This document shows positions 24,491 to 32,594 of a DNA stretch of 64,000 nucleotides, piece by piece. Both the position numbers and the translations under genes were made by a program. This DNA comes from Natrinema saccharevitans (lineage in GTDB: Archaea; Halobacteriota; Halobacteria; Halobacteriales; Natrialbaceae): assembly GCF_001953745.1 (NCBI RefSeq), contig NZ_LWLN01000001.1, positions 3,038,001 through 3,102,000 on the forward strand. The letters run 5' to 3'. Numbering within the stretch: the first letter of the stretch is position 1; every line of letters starts with the position of its first letter. The notes below the pieces were generated by a model. It did not search any database and was not told where the DNA came from. It was given only the letters and a program-made list of their open reading frames with translations.

Positions 24491-24500
24491 AGTATTAAAA
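24491..24500 (-). promoter_or_regulatory. TATA-like box upstream of the Arg-rich leader
   Basis: TTTTAATACT on the minus strand lies about 27 nt from the ATG of the 28-codon leader. No other gene start in either direction is well placed for it. Confidence 0.5.
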
Positions 24501-24580
24501 CCTTTCCGAGTTCGATTCGGCGACGACCGCGGTCGCGGGCTGTCCCACGCCAAACGACGGCTCCGTCGGTGTGGCGCCGG

Positions 24581-25696
24581 CTACTCCTCGTCCTCCGCTG
24601 ACAGGGCCAGCACGTTCTCCCGGCCGATCCGGAAGACTTCGATCTCGTCGGCCTCGCGCAGGTCACCGACGACCTGACTCGTCTTGGCTTCGGTCCAACC
24701 CAGTTCCGAGACCACCGCCTGCTGTTTGATCCGCCCGCCGCGTTCCTCGAGCAGGCGGAGGACGCGTTCCTCGTTGCTGAGCAGTTCCGGTGGCGGGCCG
24801 TCGACGGCGTTCGGTGTCGGACCGGCCGATCCGTCGGGCTGTGCCGGCCGGCCGTCCTCACGATCGCCCCCGTTGCCGGCGATCCGTTCGCGGCCGAGCA
24901 GCCACCCGCCGACGCCGACGGCGGCGAGCAGGGCCAGCGCCAGAACGACGATCGTCCACGGCATTGGCGGCCCTTCGTTCGAGGGCGTCGCGGTCGCGTT
25001 CGAGCCGCCGTCCTCGATCAGGACGACCCACGGCTGCTCCGCGGAGAAGTCGACCTCGCTACCCCGCCAGATGACCATGTCGTCGGTGCGATTGCTCGGC
25101 GACGGATCGATCTGGGGCTTGCCGTCACTCTCGTAGATGGAATAGCCCGCCGGCCAGCGGAACTGCAGTCGCGTGTCGTCGTCCAGCGTGAACCCGGAGA
25201 GTGCGGGCCCCGCCGTGAGCCGGTTGATCTCGACGGACGCGAACGACTCCCACCTGAAGGAAACCTCGACGTGGCCGATCCCCTGCGGTGCGGTCTCGTT
25301 TTCCGTCGCGACCGAGAGGTTCGACAGCGACATGTTCTGCTCGGTCTCGTTCGCCCCGTCGGCGACGGACTCGTTCCACTTGGTCCGCTCCGCGTCGGCG
25401 TAGACCTCGGTGTCGGACTCGACGTCCGTCCGCAGCCGTTCCCACGCCGCCTCAGAGGTGTCGTCCTCGCCGTAGCGGAACTGGTAATCGACGGTGACCA
25501 GCGCCGAGCCGTTTTCCGCGATGAAAGCGTCCACGACGATCCGATCGGCGTCCTCGAGGGCCAGTTCGTCCTCCGCTTGCAGCGCCGCTGGTCGGCTCCC
25601 CGGGTCGGCCGCGGTCCCGACCGGAGCCGCGGCGACGACGACCGAACAGACCACCACCAGCACGATACTCAGGGCTCGCAGCCCCCTCGAGTCCAT
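24581..25696 (-). CDS. Exported single-pass membrane protein with cytoplasmic winged-helix domain
   Basis: The protein starts with a signal segment (LSIVLVVVCSVVVAAAP), followed by about 210 residues of predicted extracellular beta-rich domain with several N-glycosylation sequons. A membrane helix (WTIVVLALALLAAVGVGGWLL) and a C-terminal winged helix (ERVLRLLEERGGRIKQQAVV, then LGWTEAKTSQVVGDLRE) complete it. This DUF7345/DUF7343-like architecture is common in haloarchaea and suggests a membrane-tethered sensor and DNA-binding protein. The start could also be ATG 25711, which would add MACPI. Ligand and target are unknown. Confidence 0.8.
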   Translation of the reverse strand: MDSRGLRALSIVLVVVCSVVVAAAPVGTAADPGSRPAALQAEDELALEDADRIVVDAFIAENGSALVTVDYQFRYGEDDTSEAAWERLRTDVESDTEVYADAERTKWNESVADGANETEQNMSLSNLSVATENETAPQGIGHVEVSFRWESFASVEINRLTAGPALSGFTLDDDTRLQFRWPAGYSIYESDGKPQIDPSPSNRTDDMVIWRGSEVDFSAEQPWVVLIEDGGSNATATPSNEGPPMPWTIVVLALALLAAVGVGGWLLGRERIAGNGGDREDGRPAQPDGSAGPTPNAVDGPPPELLSNEERVLRLLEERGGRIKQQAVVSELGWTEAKTSQVVGDLREADEIEVFRIGRENVLALSAEDEE

Positions 25697-25780
25697 TATC
25701 GGACATGCCATAGCCCTCCAGATAGGTTTTCCGACGAACGCGTCGGTGCGTTTTTGAGACAGTCACACCTACCGAACGGT

Positions 25781-25966
25781 ATGCTCGACACGCGCGGCGA
25801 ACTCGAGGTCGAAACGCTGCTGAAGATCGTCCTCGGACTGCTCGCCGTTTTGCTCGTCATCGAAGTTCTCGAGGCGATCGTCGGGACCATCATCGGTCTG
25901 TTGGGGCCGCTGATCGCGCTGGCGATCGCCGCCCTGATCGTCCTCTGGCTGCTCGACCGGCTCTGA
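25781..25966 (+). CDS. DUF7554-like small membrane protein
   Basis: The 61-residue product begins MLDTRGELEVETLLKIVLGL and then forms two hydrophobic helices (VLLVIEVLEAIVGTIIGLLG and LIALAIAALIVLWLL). The N-terminal ELEVETLLKI signature matches a small membrane protein widespread in haloarchaea (DUF7554 as I recall). Function unknown. It is divergent from the membrane wHTH gene. Confidence 0.75.
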   Translation: MLDTRGELEVETLLKIVLGLLAVLLVIEVLEAIVGTIIGLLGPLIALAIAALIVLWLLDRL

Positions 25967-26012
25967 GAGAGACCACCAGACTGATAGCCGTCTCGTCCCA
26001 ATATCGGGCGAA

Positions 26013-26513
26013 GTGTACAGCGTCAACGTCCCCGTCCCCGGTCGCGTCCGGCAACTGGCGAACCGGCTCCACCCCGACCTGATCGGGTTCGAGACCGTCC
26101 GCGAGGACCACTCCTGTCTGCTCAAGCGACTCGGCGAGGCCGACCACGTCGCACAGCTCCAGCACCGAGCCCACCGCGCGCTCGAGGGTTCGCCCGCCGT
26201 CGAGGCCGCGGTGACCGGCGTCGACTACTTCGCGGACCCGCCGCTTGGCTCCGCGCCCGTCGTCTACCTGGCCGTCGAGAGCCCCGGCCTCGAGCGGATC
26301 CACGCCGACCTCACCGACACCTTCGACGCCGTCGAGGGGCTCGAGGGCAGCGATTACGTCCCCCACGTGACCCTCGCACGCGGCGGCGACCGCGAGACTG
26401 CACAGCGGTTGGCCGACCGGGAGATCGAGCCCGTCCGCTGGACGGTGAGCGAACTCGAGTTCTGGGACGGGACCCACAAGCTGCCGGTCAGCAGCGTCTC
26501 GCTGCCGTCCTGA
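26013..26513 (+). CDS. 2'-5' RNA ligase/LigT-like 2H phosphoesterase family protein
   Basis: The 166-residue protein starts at GTG (MYSVNVPVPGRVRQLA). The second 2H-type motif is clear (YVPHVTLARG). The first site reads EDHSCLLKR rather than the canonical HxTL, so the catalytic pair may be altered. It is related to ThpR, which occurs separately at 60523-61080. Activity on 2',3'-cyclic or 2'-5' RNA linkages is only a family-level guess. It converges with the XPD-like helicase, leaving 4 bp between the stops. Confidence 0.8.
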   Translation: MYSVNVPVPGRVRQLANRLHPDLIGFETVREDHSCLLKRLGEADHVAQLQHRAHRALEGSPAVEAAVTGVDYFADPPLGSAPVVYLAVESPGLERIHADLTDTFDAVEGLEGSDYVPHVTLARGGDRETAQRLADREIEPVRWTVSELEFWDGTHKLPVSSVSLPS

Positions 26514-26517
26514 CGGG

Positions 26518-28686
26518 TCAGGGCGTCGGCGGCTCGCCGTCGTAGGCGTCGTGGCCGCCGTAGAAGTTGAGCATCGCGAACTTGAGTTTTGCCGGATCGA
26601 TGTCGATCAGTTCCTCCCGTTCCTCGTGGGGAAAGATGCCGTTGACGCTGTACTTGCCCAGGTCGGGCTTCGCCTGCCGCGAGTAGCGCCGGTCGAGGAG
26701 GGCGCGAACTCCGATCTCCTCCGGCGACCGGATGACCCGACCGAGCGCCTGTCTGGTCTTGCGGATCGTCGGGAACTCGACGGCGTAGCGCCAGCCCGTG
26801 TCGGTGCCGTCGAAGGCCGCGTCGTAGGCCTCCTGAACCGCCTCGGCCCGGTCGTCGAGATGGGGGTAGGGGACGCCGACGACCAACACCGTGTGGGCGT
26901 CGTCGCCGTCGAAGCTCACCCCCTCCGCGAGGGTGCCCCACAGCGAGGTACACAGCACCGCCCCGTCGTCGGCGACGAACTGCTTGCGGAGGTCTTCGGC
27001 GGACTGGCCCGGCTCGTCCACGTATACCGTCCGGTCGGTCCGACCGACGAGTCGGTCGGCGTACCGACTCGCCTCGCCGTAGTTGGGGAAAAAGGCCAGC
27101 GTGTTACCGGGCGTCATCCGCACGGCGTCGTGGATCGTCTCGGTCACGTCCGCCTGAACCGCGGGGTCGTCGCGATCCGAGGAGAAAAGCGGCGGCGTCT
27201 CGACGGCGAAGGTCCGGCGATTTTCCTCGGGGAACTGGAGGCCGTAGGCCATCGACACCGCGTCCTCGAGACCCAGCACGTCCTCGGTGACCTCGAACGG
27301 CTGCAGCGTCGCGCTCATCAGGACGGTCGCGTGGATCTCGTCGAAGAGCTGGCCGGTCACCTGCCGGGGCAGACAGGAGTACAGCTCCACGCGGCCGTAG
27401 ATTTCGTCCGTGCCGGCGTCGCGGGTGACGGCGACGACCGGATAGAGCCCCTCCTTCGAGCCCTCGGTCATCCACGCGCTGACGAAGGCCGCGGCCTGTA
27501 AGGTCTGACACTCCGTCCGCGTGGCCGTCTCGCCCTCGCGGTAGGCCTCCTCGTACTCCTCGTCCAACTCCCGGCCCAGCTTCATCGCGGCCTCCAGATC
27601 GTCGTCGATTCCCCGCCCCGAGTAGCGCTGGAGGAACTCGAGGGTGAGGTCGTCCTTCCGGTCGTCGTTGGCGATGGGGACGTCCGTCCAGCCGTCGCCG
27701 ACGGCCTCGCGGTCGCCGAAGCCGAACGACTCCTCGTAGCTCTCGACGAGCGCGCGGTGGAAGGCCGAGAGGACGTTCGCGGCGTCCTCGGCCCGCGGGT
27801 CGTCGCTGTCGGCCAACTCCTCGAGCGCCGACTCGAACGTCCGCTCGGAGCAGGTCCGGGTCGCGTGTTCGCGGGCGGCGTCCTCGACGTTGTGAGCCTC
27901 GTCGAAGACGGCGATCACGTCCTCGGGATCGCGACCCAGCCACCGGAAGAACTGTTCTCGAATGGTCGAGTCCAGCAGGTGGTGGTAGTTACAGACGACC
28001 AGATCGACGCCCTCGATCCCCTCCTTGAGGAGTTCGTACCCGCAGAGTTCCTGTCGCTCGGCGTACTCGTAGATCTCGTCGGGCGTGCGGACGTCCTCGA
28101 AGAGCCAGCCGAAGAAGTCGTCCGTATCCTGGGTCAGATTGTTGCGGTAGTAGTCACAGACGTTCTGGTCTTCGAGGTCCTCGAGGCGCTCTTCGATGTC
28201 CGCGAGTTCGTCCATCACCGCCGAGCGGGCGTCGGCCGCCGAGCCGTCGCCGTCCTGGCTCTCGGCGAGCAGTTCGCGCTGGCGGCGCTCGAGTCGCTCG
28301 CGGTCCTGCTCGGCGTCGACGACGGCGCGGGTGTTGTCCCGGAGCGTCTGGCACTCCTCGTAGCCCACGTCGATGTGACACATCGAGCCTTTCCCCTTGA
28401 AGACGACCGCCCGGATCGACTCCTCGCGGGTGATCGCGCGGGCCTCGGCGACGAACTGGCGCATCTGCTGGTGGACGTTGGTCGTGATGACGACCGTCTT
28501 GTCCTGCTCGCGGGCCACCTCGAGGGCGGGGACCAGCGACGAGAGGGTCTTGCCGGTCCCGCAGGCTCCCTCGAAGAGGACGTCCTGTCCCCGGTGGAGG
28601 GCGTTGTGGATGCGGTCCATCGCCTCGCGCTGGTTCTCGTACGGCCGGTCGTACGGGAAAAAGCGCACATACCCGGTCTCGGACAC
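26518..28686 (-). CDS. XPD/Rad3-type ATP-dependent DNA helicase (Fe-S)
   Basis: The 722-residue superfamily II helicase carries Walker A EGACGTGKTLSS, four cysteines spaced as in the XPD Fe-S domain (SMCHIDVGYEEC, QNVCDYY, LCGYELL), VVCNYHHLLD and the DEAH box FDEAHNVED. Domain 2 has VLMSATLQPF and motif VI RKTRQALGRVIRSPEE. It is probably a 5'-3' helicase in repair or replication restart. A TTTTATC box centred about 28 nt upstream of the ATG supports a leaderless start at 28686. Confidence 0.93.
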   Translation of the reverse strand: MSETGYVRFFPYDRPYENQREAMDRIHNALHRGQDVLFEGACGTGKTLSSLVPALEVAREQDKTVVITTNVHQQMRQFVAEARAITREESIRAVVFKGKGSMCHIDVGYEECQTLRDNTRAVVDAEQDRERLERRQRELLAESQDGDGSAADARSAVMDELADIEERLEDLEDQNVCDYYRNNLTQDTDDFFGWLFEDVRTPDEIYEYAERQELCGYELLKEGIEGVDLVVCNYHHLLDSTIREQFFRWLGRDPEDVIAVFDEAHNVEDAAREHATRTCSERTFESALEELADSDDPRAEDAANVLSAFHRALVESYEESFGFGDREAVGDGWTDVPIANDDRKDDLTLEFLQRYSGRGIDDDLEAAMKLGRELDEEYEEAYREGETATRTECQTLQAAAFVSAWMTEGSKEGLYPVVAVTRDAGTDEIYGRVELYSCLPRQVTGQLFDEIHATVLMSATLQPFEVTEDVLGLEDAVSMAYGLQFPEENRRTFAVETPPLFSSDRDDPAVQADVTETIHDAVRMTPGNTLAFFPNYGEASRYADRLVGRTDRTVYVDEPGQSAEDLRKQFVADDGAVLCTSLWGTLAEGVSFDGDDAHTVLVVGVPYPHLDDRAEAVQEAYDAAFDGTDTGWRYAVEFPTIRKTRQALGRVIRSPEEIGVRALLDRRYSRQAKPDLGKYSVNGIFPHEEREELIDIDPAKLKFAMLNFYGGHDAYDGEPPTP

Positions 28687-28769
28687 ACGAGTGGATAGGT
28701 TCGCGCTCCGATAAAAGGATTCGTCTCGATTCGGTCCGGTCGTTTAAACGCCGGTTCGCCGACCGCTCG

Positions 28770-29249
28770 ATGGCCGTCCGGCCCCCGGCCGGCGAACGCG
28801 CGCTACAGGGCCATATGGTTCGAGTCCCTGCCACCGATATGGCAATTCCCGGATACGAGTCCAGTAACGTCGCCGAATACACCCTCGAGCAGGTGGGGGC
28901 CCGCGTCGACCTCGTGGCCGGCGTCGTCCCCGACGCGTTCGGCCTCCGAAAGAGCGGGACCGAACCGCCGGTCGACGGGCTGGCCGACCCCGTCGACCTC
29001 GTGGCGCTCGAGGACCTGAAGGCGATCGAGGCCGTCCGAATCGCGCTCGTCTACGACCCCGCCGAGCTGCCGGCCGGCGCGAGTCCGACCGACGTGGCGG
29101 ACGCCGTCGAAACGGACGACGGATGGGAACCGCTCGAGTCGACGGTCGATCTCGAGGAGACGACGGTGACGGCGGTGTTGAACGACCGGCCGCCGGGATC
29201 GACGGTCGTGGCTGGCTACGACGATACGGACGAGGAACGAACCGAGTAA
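28770..29249 (+). CDS. Conserved haloarchaeal hypothetical protein
   Basis: The conserved-looking core runs from YESSNVAEYTLEQVGARVDL through LEDLKAIEAVRIALVYDPAE and ends STVVAGYDD, an alpha/beta or beta-sandwich pattern. A TATA-like GTTTAAAC about 24 nt upstream supports the ATG at 28770. Later ATGs at 28815 or 28839 (MAIPGYESSN) are possible and would remove a proline/arginine-rich leader. The name and function are unknown. It is divergent from the helicase and convergent with the CDF transporter. Confidence 0.65.
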   Translation: MAVRPPAGERALQGHMVRVPATDMAIPGYESSNVAEYTLEQVGARVDLVAGVVPDAFGLRKSGTEPPVDGLADPVDLVALEDLKAIEAVRIALVYDPAELPAGASPTDVADAVETDDGWEPLESTVDLEETTVTAVLNDRPPGSTVVAGYDDTDEERTE

Positions 29250-29256
29250 CTGCGGG

Positions 29257-30201
29257 CTACGTTTCGATCTCGATGTAGACCTTCTCGATCTGGTCGTCGT
29301 GGTCCATCAGCGCGAGTTCGATCTCGGTGATCCGGTCGGTGATCGCCGCGGCCTCGAGGTCGGGGTCGAATGCGACGTCGGCGGTGACGAGCAGCTGTTC
29401 GGCACCGAAGTAGACGGTCCGGAGGTCGACGAGTTCGGTGACGCCGTCCCAGTCGGCGACGATCGCCCGGAGTTCGTCCTCGTCGTCTTTGGGCAGGCTC
29501 TCACCGAGGATGAGTCGCTTGTTCTGCCAGGCGAGCGCGAGGGCAAAGCCCATCAGCATGAGTCCGATCAGGAGGGCTGAGCCGGCGTCGTACATCGGGT
29601 TCCCGGTGGTCCGGGTGAGGTACACGCCGAAGAGGGCGATCCCAGCGCCGGCCAGCGCGATGGTGTCCTCGGTGAGCGCGGTCAGCGTCGTCACGTCGCT
29701 GGTCTTCTCGAAGGCCTCGCGGAGGGTCGTCCAGCCGTACTCGTCCATCTGTCGGCTGATCCCCTGATAGGCCTTCCAGAGCGCGTAGGACTCGAAGCCG
29801 ATCGCCCCGAGCAAGACGGCGTAGTTGACGTAGACCGGATCGAAGGTCTGGCCCAGCAGGGTGACGTCGTCGGCGGCGCGGTGAACGCCGCCCTCCCGTA
29901 ACGCGCTGAGCCCGTGACGGGCGCTCTCCCAGCCGGCGATGCCGAAGAGCATGACGCTGACGAGCAGGCTGTAGAAGAACTGGGCCTTCCCGTGGCCGAA
30001 CGGGTGTTCGCGGGTCGCCTCCTGCGCGCCGTACTTGATCCCGACGAGGAGGAAGACCTGATTGCCCGTGTCCGAGATCGAGTGATACGTCTCCGACAGC
30101 ATCGCCGGACTCCCGGTCAACAGATACCCGCCGAACTTGAGAACCGCGATCGCGCCGTTCGCGAACAGGGCGGCGAGGACGACGGAGGTGCTACTGGCCA
30201 T
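29257..30201 (-). CDS. Cation diffusion facilitator (CDF) family transporter
   Basis: The 314-residue protein has about six membrane helices. The first begins TSVVLAALFANGAIAVLKFG; HSISDTGNQVFLLVG contains the metal-site His/Asp pair, and HPFGHGKAQFFYSLL is the loop motif of CDF proteins. A soluble C-terminal domain follows (ELRAIVADWDGVTELVDLRT). Export of divalent metal such as zinc, manganese or iron by proton exchange is inferred from the family; the specific ion is not evident. Confidence 0.92.
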   Translation of the reverse strand: MASSTSVVLAALFANGAIAVLKFGGYLLTGSPAMLSETYHSISDTGNQVFLLVGIKYGAQEATREHPFGHGKAQFFYSLLVSVMLFGIAGWESARHGLSALREGGVHRAADDVTLLGQTFDPVYVNYAVLLGAIGFESYALWKAYQGISRQMDEYGWTTLREAFEKTSDVTTLTALTEDTIALAGAGIALFGVYLTRTTGNPMYDAGSALLIGLMLMGFALALAWQNKRLILGESLPKDDEDELRAIVADWDGVTELVDLRTVYFGAEQLLVTADVAFDPDLEAAAITDRITEIELALMDHDDQIEKVYIEIET

Positions 30202-30347
30202 CGACGGAGACTACGAAGGGCCGTTCCTAAAATGTAAGGCGTTCTAGAGCTGCGTTCGGCGGGCTCGAGGTCGCGAGTCGAGTCGTGACCGGCCCGCACG
30301 TCGGCCGCGTCCGAAAGCCACCTGTCGCCGCCGGTCGAAGGCCGCCC

Positions 30348-30863
30348 ATGATCGCGATCTTTTCGGACACGCACAGCAGCGCGGGCCACGAACTCGAGGG
30401 GGCGGCCCTGACCGCCGCGCGCGAGGCGGACGTCGTGGTCCACGCGGGCGATTTCACCAGCAACGCGGCGCTCGAGGCGTTTCGCGAGGAGTGTAACCGC
30501 CTGTTCGCGGTCCACGGCAACGCCGACGGCGCGGGGGTCCGGGACCGACTGCCGACGGCGCGGGTCGTCGAGGCGGGCGGCGTGCGGATCGCGGTGACCC
30601 ACCGACGGGACGGCGGCGAGACGGGGCTCGCGATGTTCGGCCGGTCGCGAGGGGCCGACCTCGTCGTCTTCGGACACAGCCACCGGCCGACGGTCGTCGA
30701 AACCGACGACGTCGTCCTGCTGAACCCGGGGAGCCACGCCGATCCGCGGGGGAACCGGCCCGGGTTCGCCGTCCTCGAGGAGCGCGCCGACGGCGGACTC
30801 GAGGGCGAGATCCGCGAGCCCGACGGGACGGTCCTCGAGTCGGTTCGACTCACGGGTGACTGA
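30348..30863 (+). CDS. YfcE/MJ0936-type metallophosphoesterase
   Basis: The 171-residue protein begins MIAIFSDTHSS, giving the DxH metal motif. VVVHAGDFTS (GDxxS), FAVHGNADG (GNxD) and VFGHSHRPTV (GHTH-like) follow, all typical of small archaeal phosphodiesterases. It probably hydrolyses small phosphodiesters with manganese; the natural substrate is unknown. I chose the ATG at 30348 because the upstream extension is proline/arginine-rich and not protein-like. Confidence 0.92.
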   Translation: MIAIFSDTHSSAGHELEGAALTAAREADVVVHAGDFTSNAALEAFREECNRLFAVHGNADGAGVRDRLPTARVVEAGGVRIAVTHRRDGGETGLAMFGRSRGADLVVFGHSHRPTVVETDDVVLLNPGSHADPRGNRPGFAVLEERADGGLEGEIREPDGTVLESVRLTGD

Positions 30864-31283
30864 GCGCCGTCACGGTCGCGTGAGAACTCGCGGGCAATGA
30901 AGGGCGCGGACGCAACGAACCGGCCAGTGGGAGGCGTGCGAGCGTCAGGGGGATTCGGGGGCGGAACCGGGAACGGCCGTCAGAGGGACCGGCCGCGTAG
31001 CGGGAAGCGACCGTCCGCGGTGCCGGGCTGTCGAACGGAGCGGGCCGCGGGCGGTCGGGGATGATCGGAACGGATGTCGGGGGAAGCTGGCCTCGATCTC
31101 GAGCCGGCCCGAACGGGCGTGGAGGGCGGCGGGCCGGCGACCGAGGCGCATTCGGGGCTACGCGCCGGCCCACGTTATAGTCGGCGCAAGCTGAAACTCG
31201 GATTTTAGTTAGGGACGTGGCCGCACGAACGCGACCGGCCGAGGTCGAAACGATTAACCACGCTGACAGTGTACCGCCCGCGT
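30864..31283. other. Intergenic stretch: no gene, promoter for the downstream microprotein
   Basis: GC-rich sequence without a protein-like frame. The last 120 bp turn AT-richer (CACGTTATAGTCGG, GGATTTTAGTTAGGG, ACGATTAACC); GATTAA is centred about 28 nt before the ATG at 31284 and is the best TATA candidate. Confidence 0.45.
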
Positions 31284-31430
31284 ATGCTGGACACCCTGAC
31301 CGGTCTCGTCTCCGACGATCCCGTCGTCATCGCGGTCGTCGTCATCCTCCTGTCGCTGGTCTTCTTCTCGTATCTCCTCCTGCGACGGACCGTCCTGGAG
31401 TTCCGGGACGGGATGCGCGGCGAGCGCTAA
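31284..31430 (+). CDS. Small single-pass membrane protein (48 aa)
   Basis: The product starts MLDTLTGLVSDDPVVIAVVV, continues as one hydrophobic helix (VILLSLVFFSYLLL) and ends in a basic/amphipathic tail (RRTVLEFRDGMRGER). A TATA-like GATTAA is correctly spaced upstream. Similar tiny membrane proteins are widespread in haloarchaea; function unknown. It converges with the threonine aldolase gene. Confidence 0.7.
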   Translation: MLDTLTGLVSDDPVVIAVVVILLSLVFFSYLLLRRTVLEFRDGMRGER

Positions 31431-31451
31431 CCCGCGACGGCGCGGCCGCGA

Positions 31452-32468
31452 TCAGGCGAACTCGCCGCCGATCCGCTCGAGCGCCCGCTCTGTGTCCCCG
31501 CGGGAGAGGTCGCGGTGCGTACAGAACCGGACCGTCGTCGGACCGAACGGCGTCGCCAGCACGTCTCGCTCGCCGAGGCGTTCGACGACGGTCGACGCGT
31601 CCGTGCCCGTCCCCGAGACGTCCGCGAGGACGATGTTCGTCTCCGGGTCCCGAACGTCGAACCCCTCACGGCCGGCCAGCCCCTCGGCCAACAGCCGCGC
31701 GTTCTCGTGATCCCGCTCGAGGTCGGCGACGTTCTCGAGCGCCTCGAGGGCCGGCCCGGCGACGATCCCGGCCTGTCGCATCCCGCCGCCGAACAGTTTC
31801 CGCGTCCGGCGGGCCCGTTCGACGAACTCGTCGCAGCCGGCGAGCATCGAGCCGACGGGCGCGCCCAGTCCCTTCGAGAGCGAGACCATGACGGAGTCGA
31901 CCGGCGCCGCGAGTTCGGCGACGGGGACGTCGAGCGCCGTCGCGGCGTTGAACAGCCGCGCGCCGTCGAGATGGACTGACACGCCGCGCTCGCGGGCGGC
32001 CGTGGCCGCCGCGGCGATCGCCCCGGGTTCGATCGCGAGCCCGCCGCGGGCGTTGTGCGTGTTCTCGAGACAGCACAGGCCGGTGCCGGGGCGGTGCAGG
32101 TCCTCGTCGACGATCGCCGCGTCGACCCGCGAGGGCGAGGGAACCCCGCGGTCGGCGTCGAGCGTCCGGAGCTGGAGCCCGGAGTGCTGTGCCAGTCCGC
32201 CGAGTTCGTATTTGACGACGTGGCTCTTCCGGTCGGCGATCACCTCCTGCCCGGGCTCGGTGTGGACGTGGGCAGCGGCCTGGTTCGCCATCGTCCCGGT
32301 CGGGAAGTACAGCGCCGCCTCGGTGCCGAGCCGGTCGGCGACGCGGGCCTCGAGTTCGTTCACCGTCGGATCTTCGCCGTAGACGTCGTCGCCGACCGCG
32401 GCGGTGGCGGCGGCCTCGCGCATCGCCTCGTCGGGGGTCGTAACGGTATCACTTCGGAAGTCGAGCAT
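31452..32468 (-). CDS. Low-specificity threonine aldolase (beta-eliminating lyase family)
   Basis: The 338-residue PLP enzyme starts MLDFRSDTVTTPDEAM, the hallmark RSDTVT motif. FPTGTMANQAAAHVH, CLENTHNARGG and the Schiff-base lysine segment VMVSLSKGLGAPVGSML follow. It probably cleaves L-threonine or L-allo-threonine to glycine and acetaldehyde; stereospecificity cannot be told. It is divergent from the M29 aminopeptidase gene. Confidence 0.93.
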   Translation of the reverse strand: MLDFRSDTVTTPDEAMREAAATAAVGDDVYGEDPTVNELEARVADRLGTEAALYFPTGTMANQAAAHVHTEPGQEVIADRKSHVVKYELGGLAQHSGLQLRTLDADRGVPSPSRVDAAIVDEDLHRPGTGLCCLENTHNARGGLAIEPGAIAAAATAARERGVSVHLDGARLFNAATALDVPVAELAAPVDSVMVSLSKGLGAPVGSMLAGCDEFVERARRTRKLFGGGMRQAGIVAGPALEALENVADLERDHENARLLAEGLAGREGFDVRDPETNIVLADVSGTGTDASTVVERLGERDVLATPFGPTTVRFCTHRDLSRGDTERALERIGGEFA

Positions 32469-32594
32469 GGCTATCGATACCGGGAGGAGGGTAAAATACG
32501 TCCTCTTCGCGGTTGATCACCCCGAACGACGGACGGGCGGGGTACGGGTTCCCCATTACGAACCGTTTTTTTCCCCCGCTGGTAATGACGAGAC

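Noticed and set aside
26013-26513. Naming the 2H protein as ThpR
   Set aside because: The first catalytic motif is not canonical (HSCL) and a fully canonical ThpR exists at 60523-61080.
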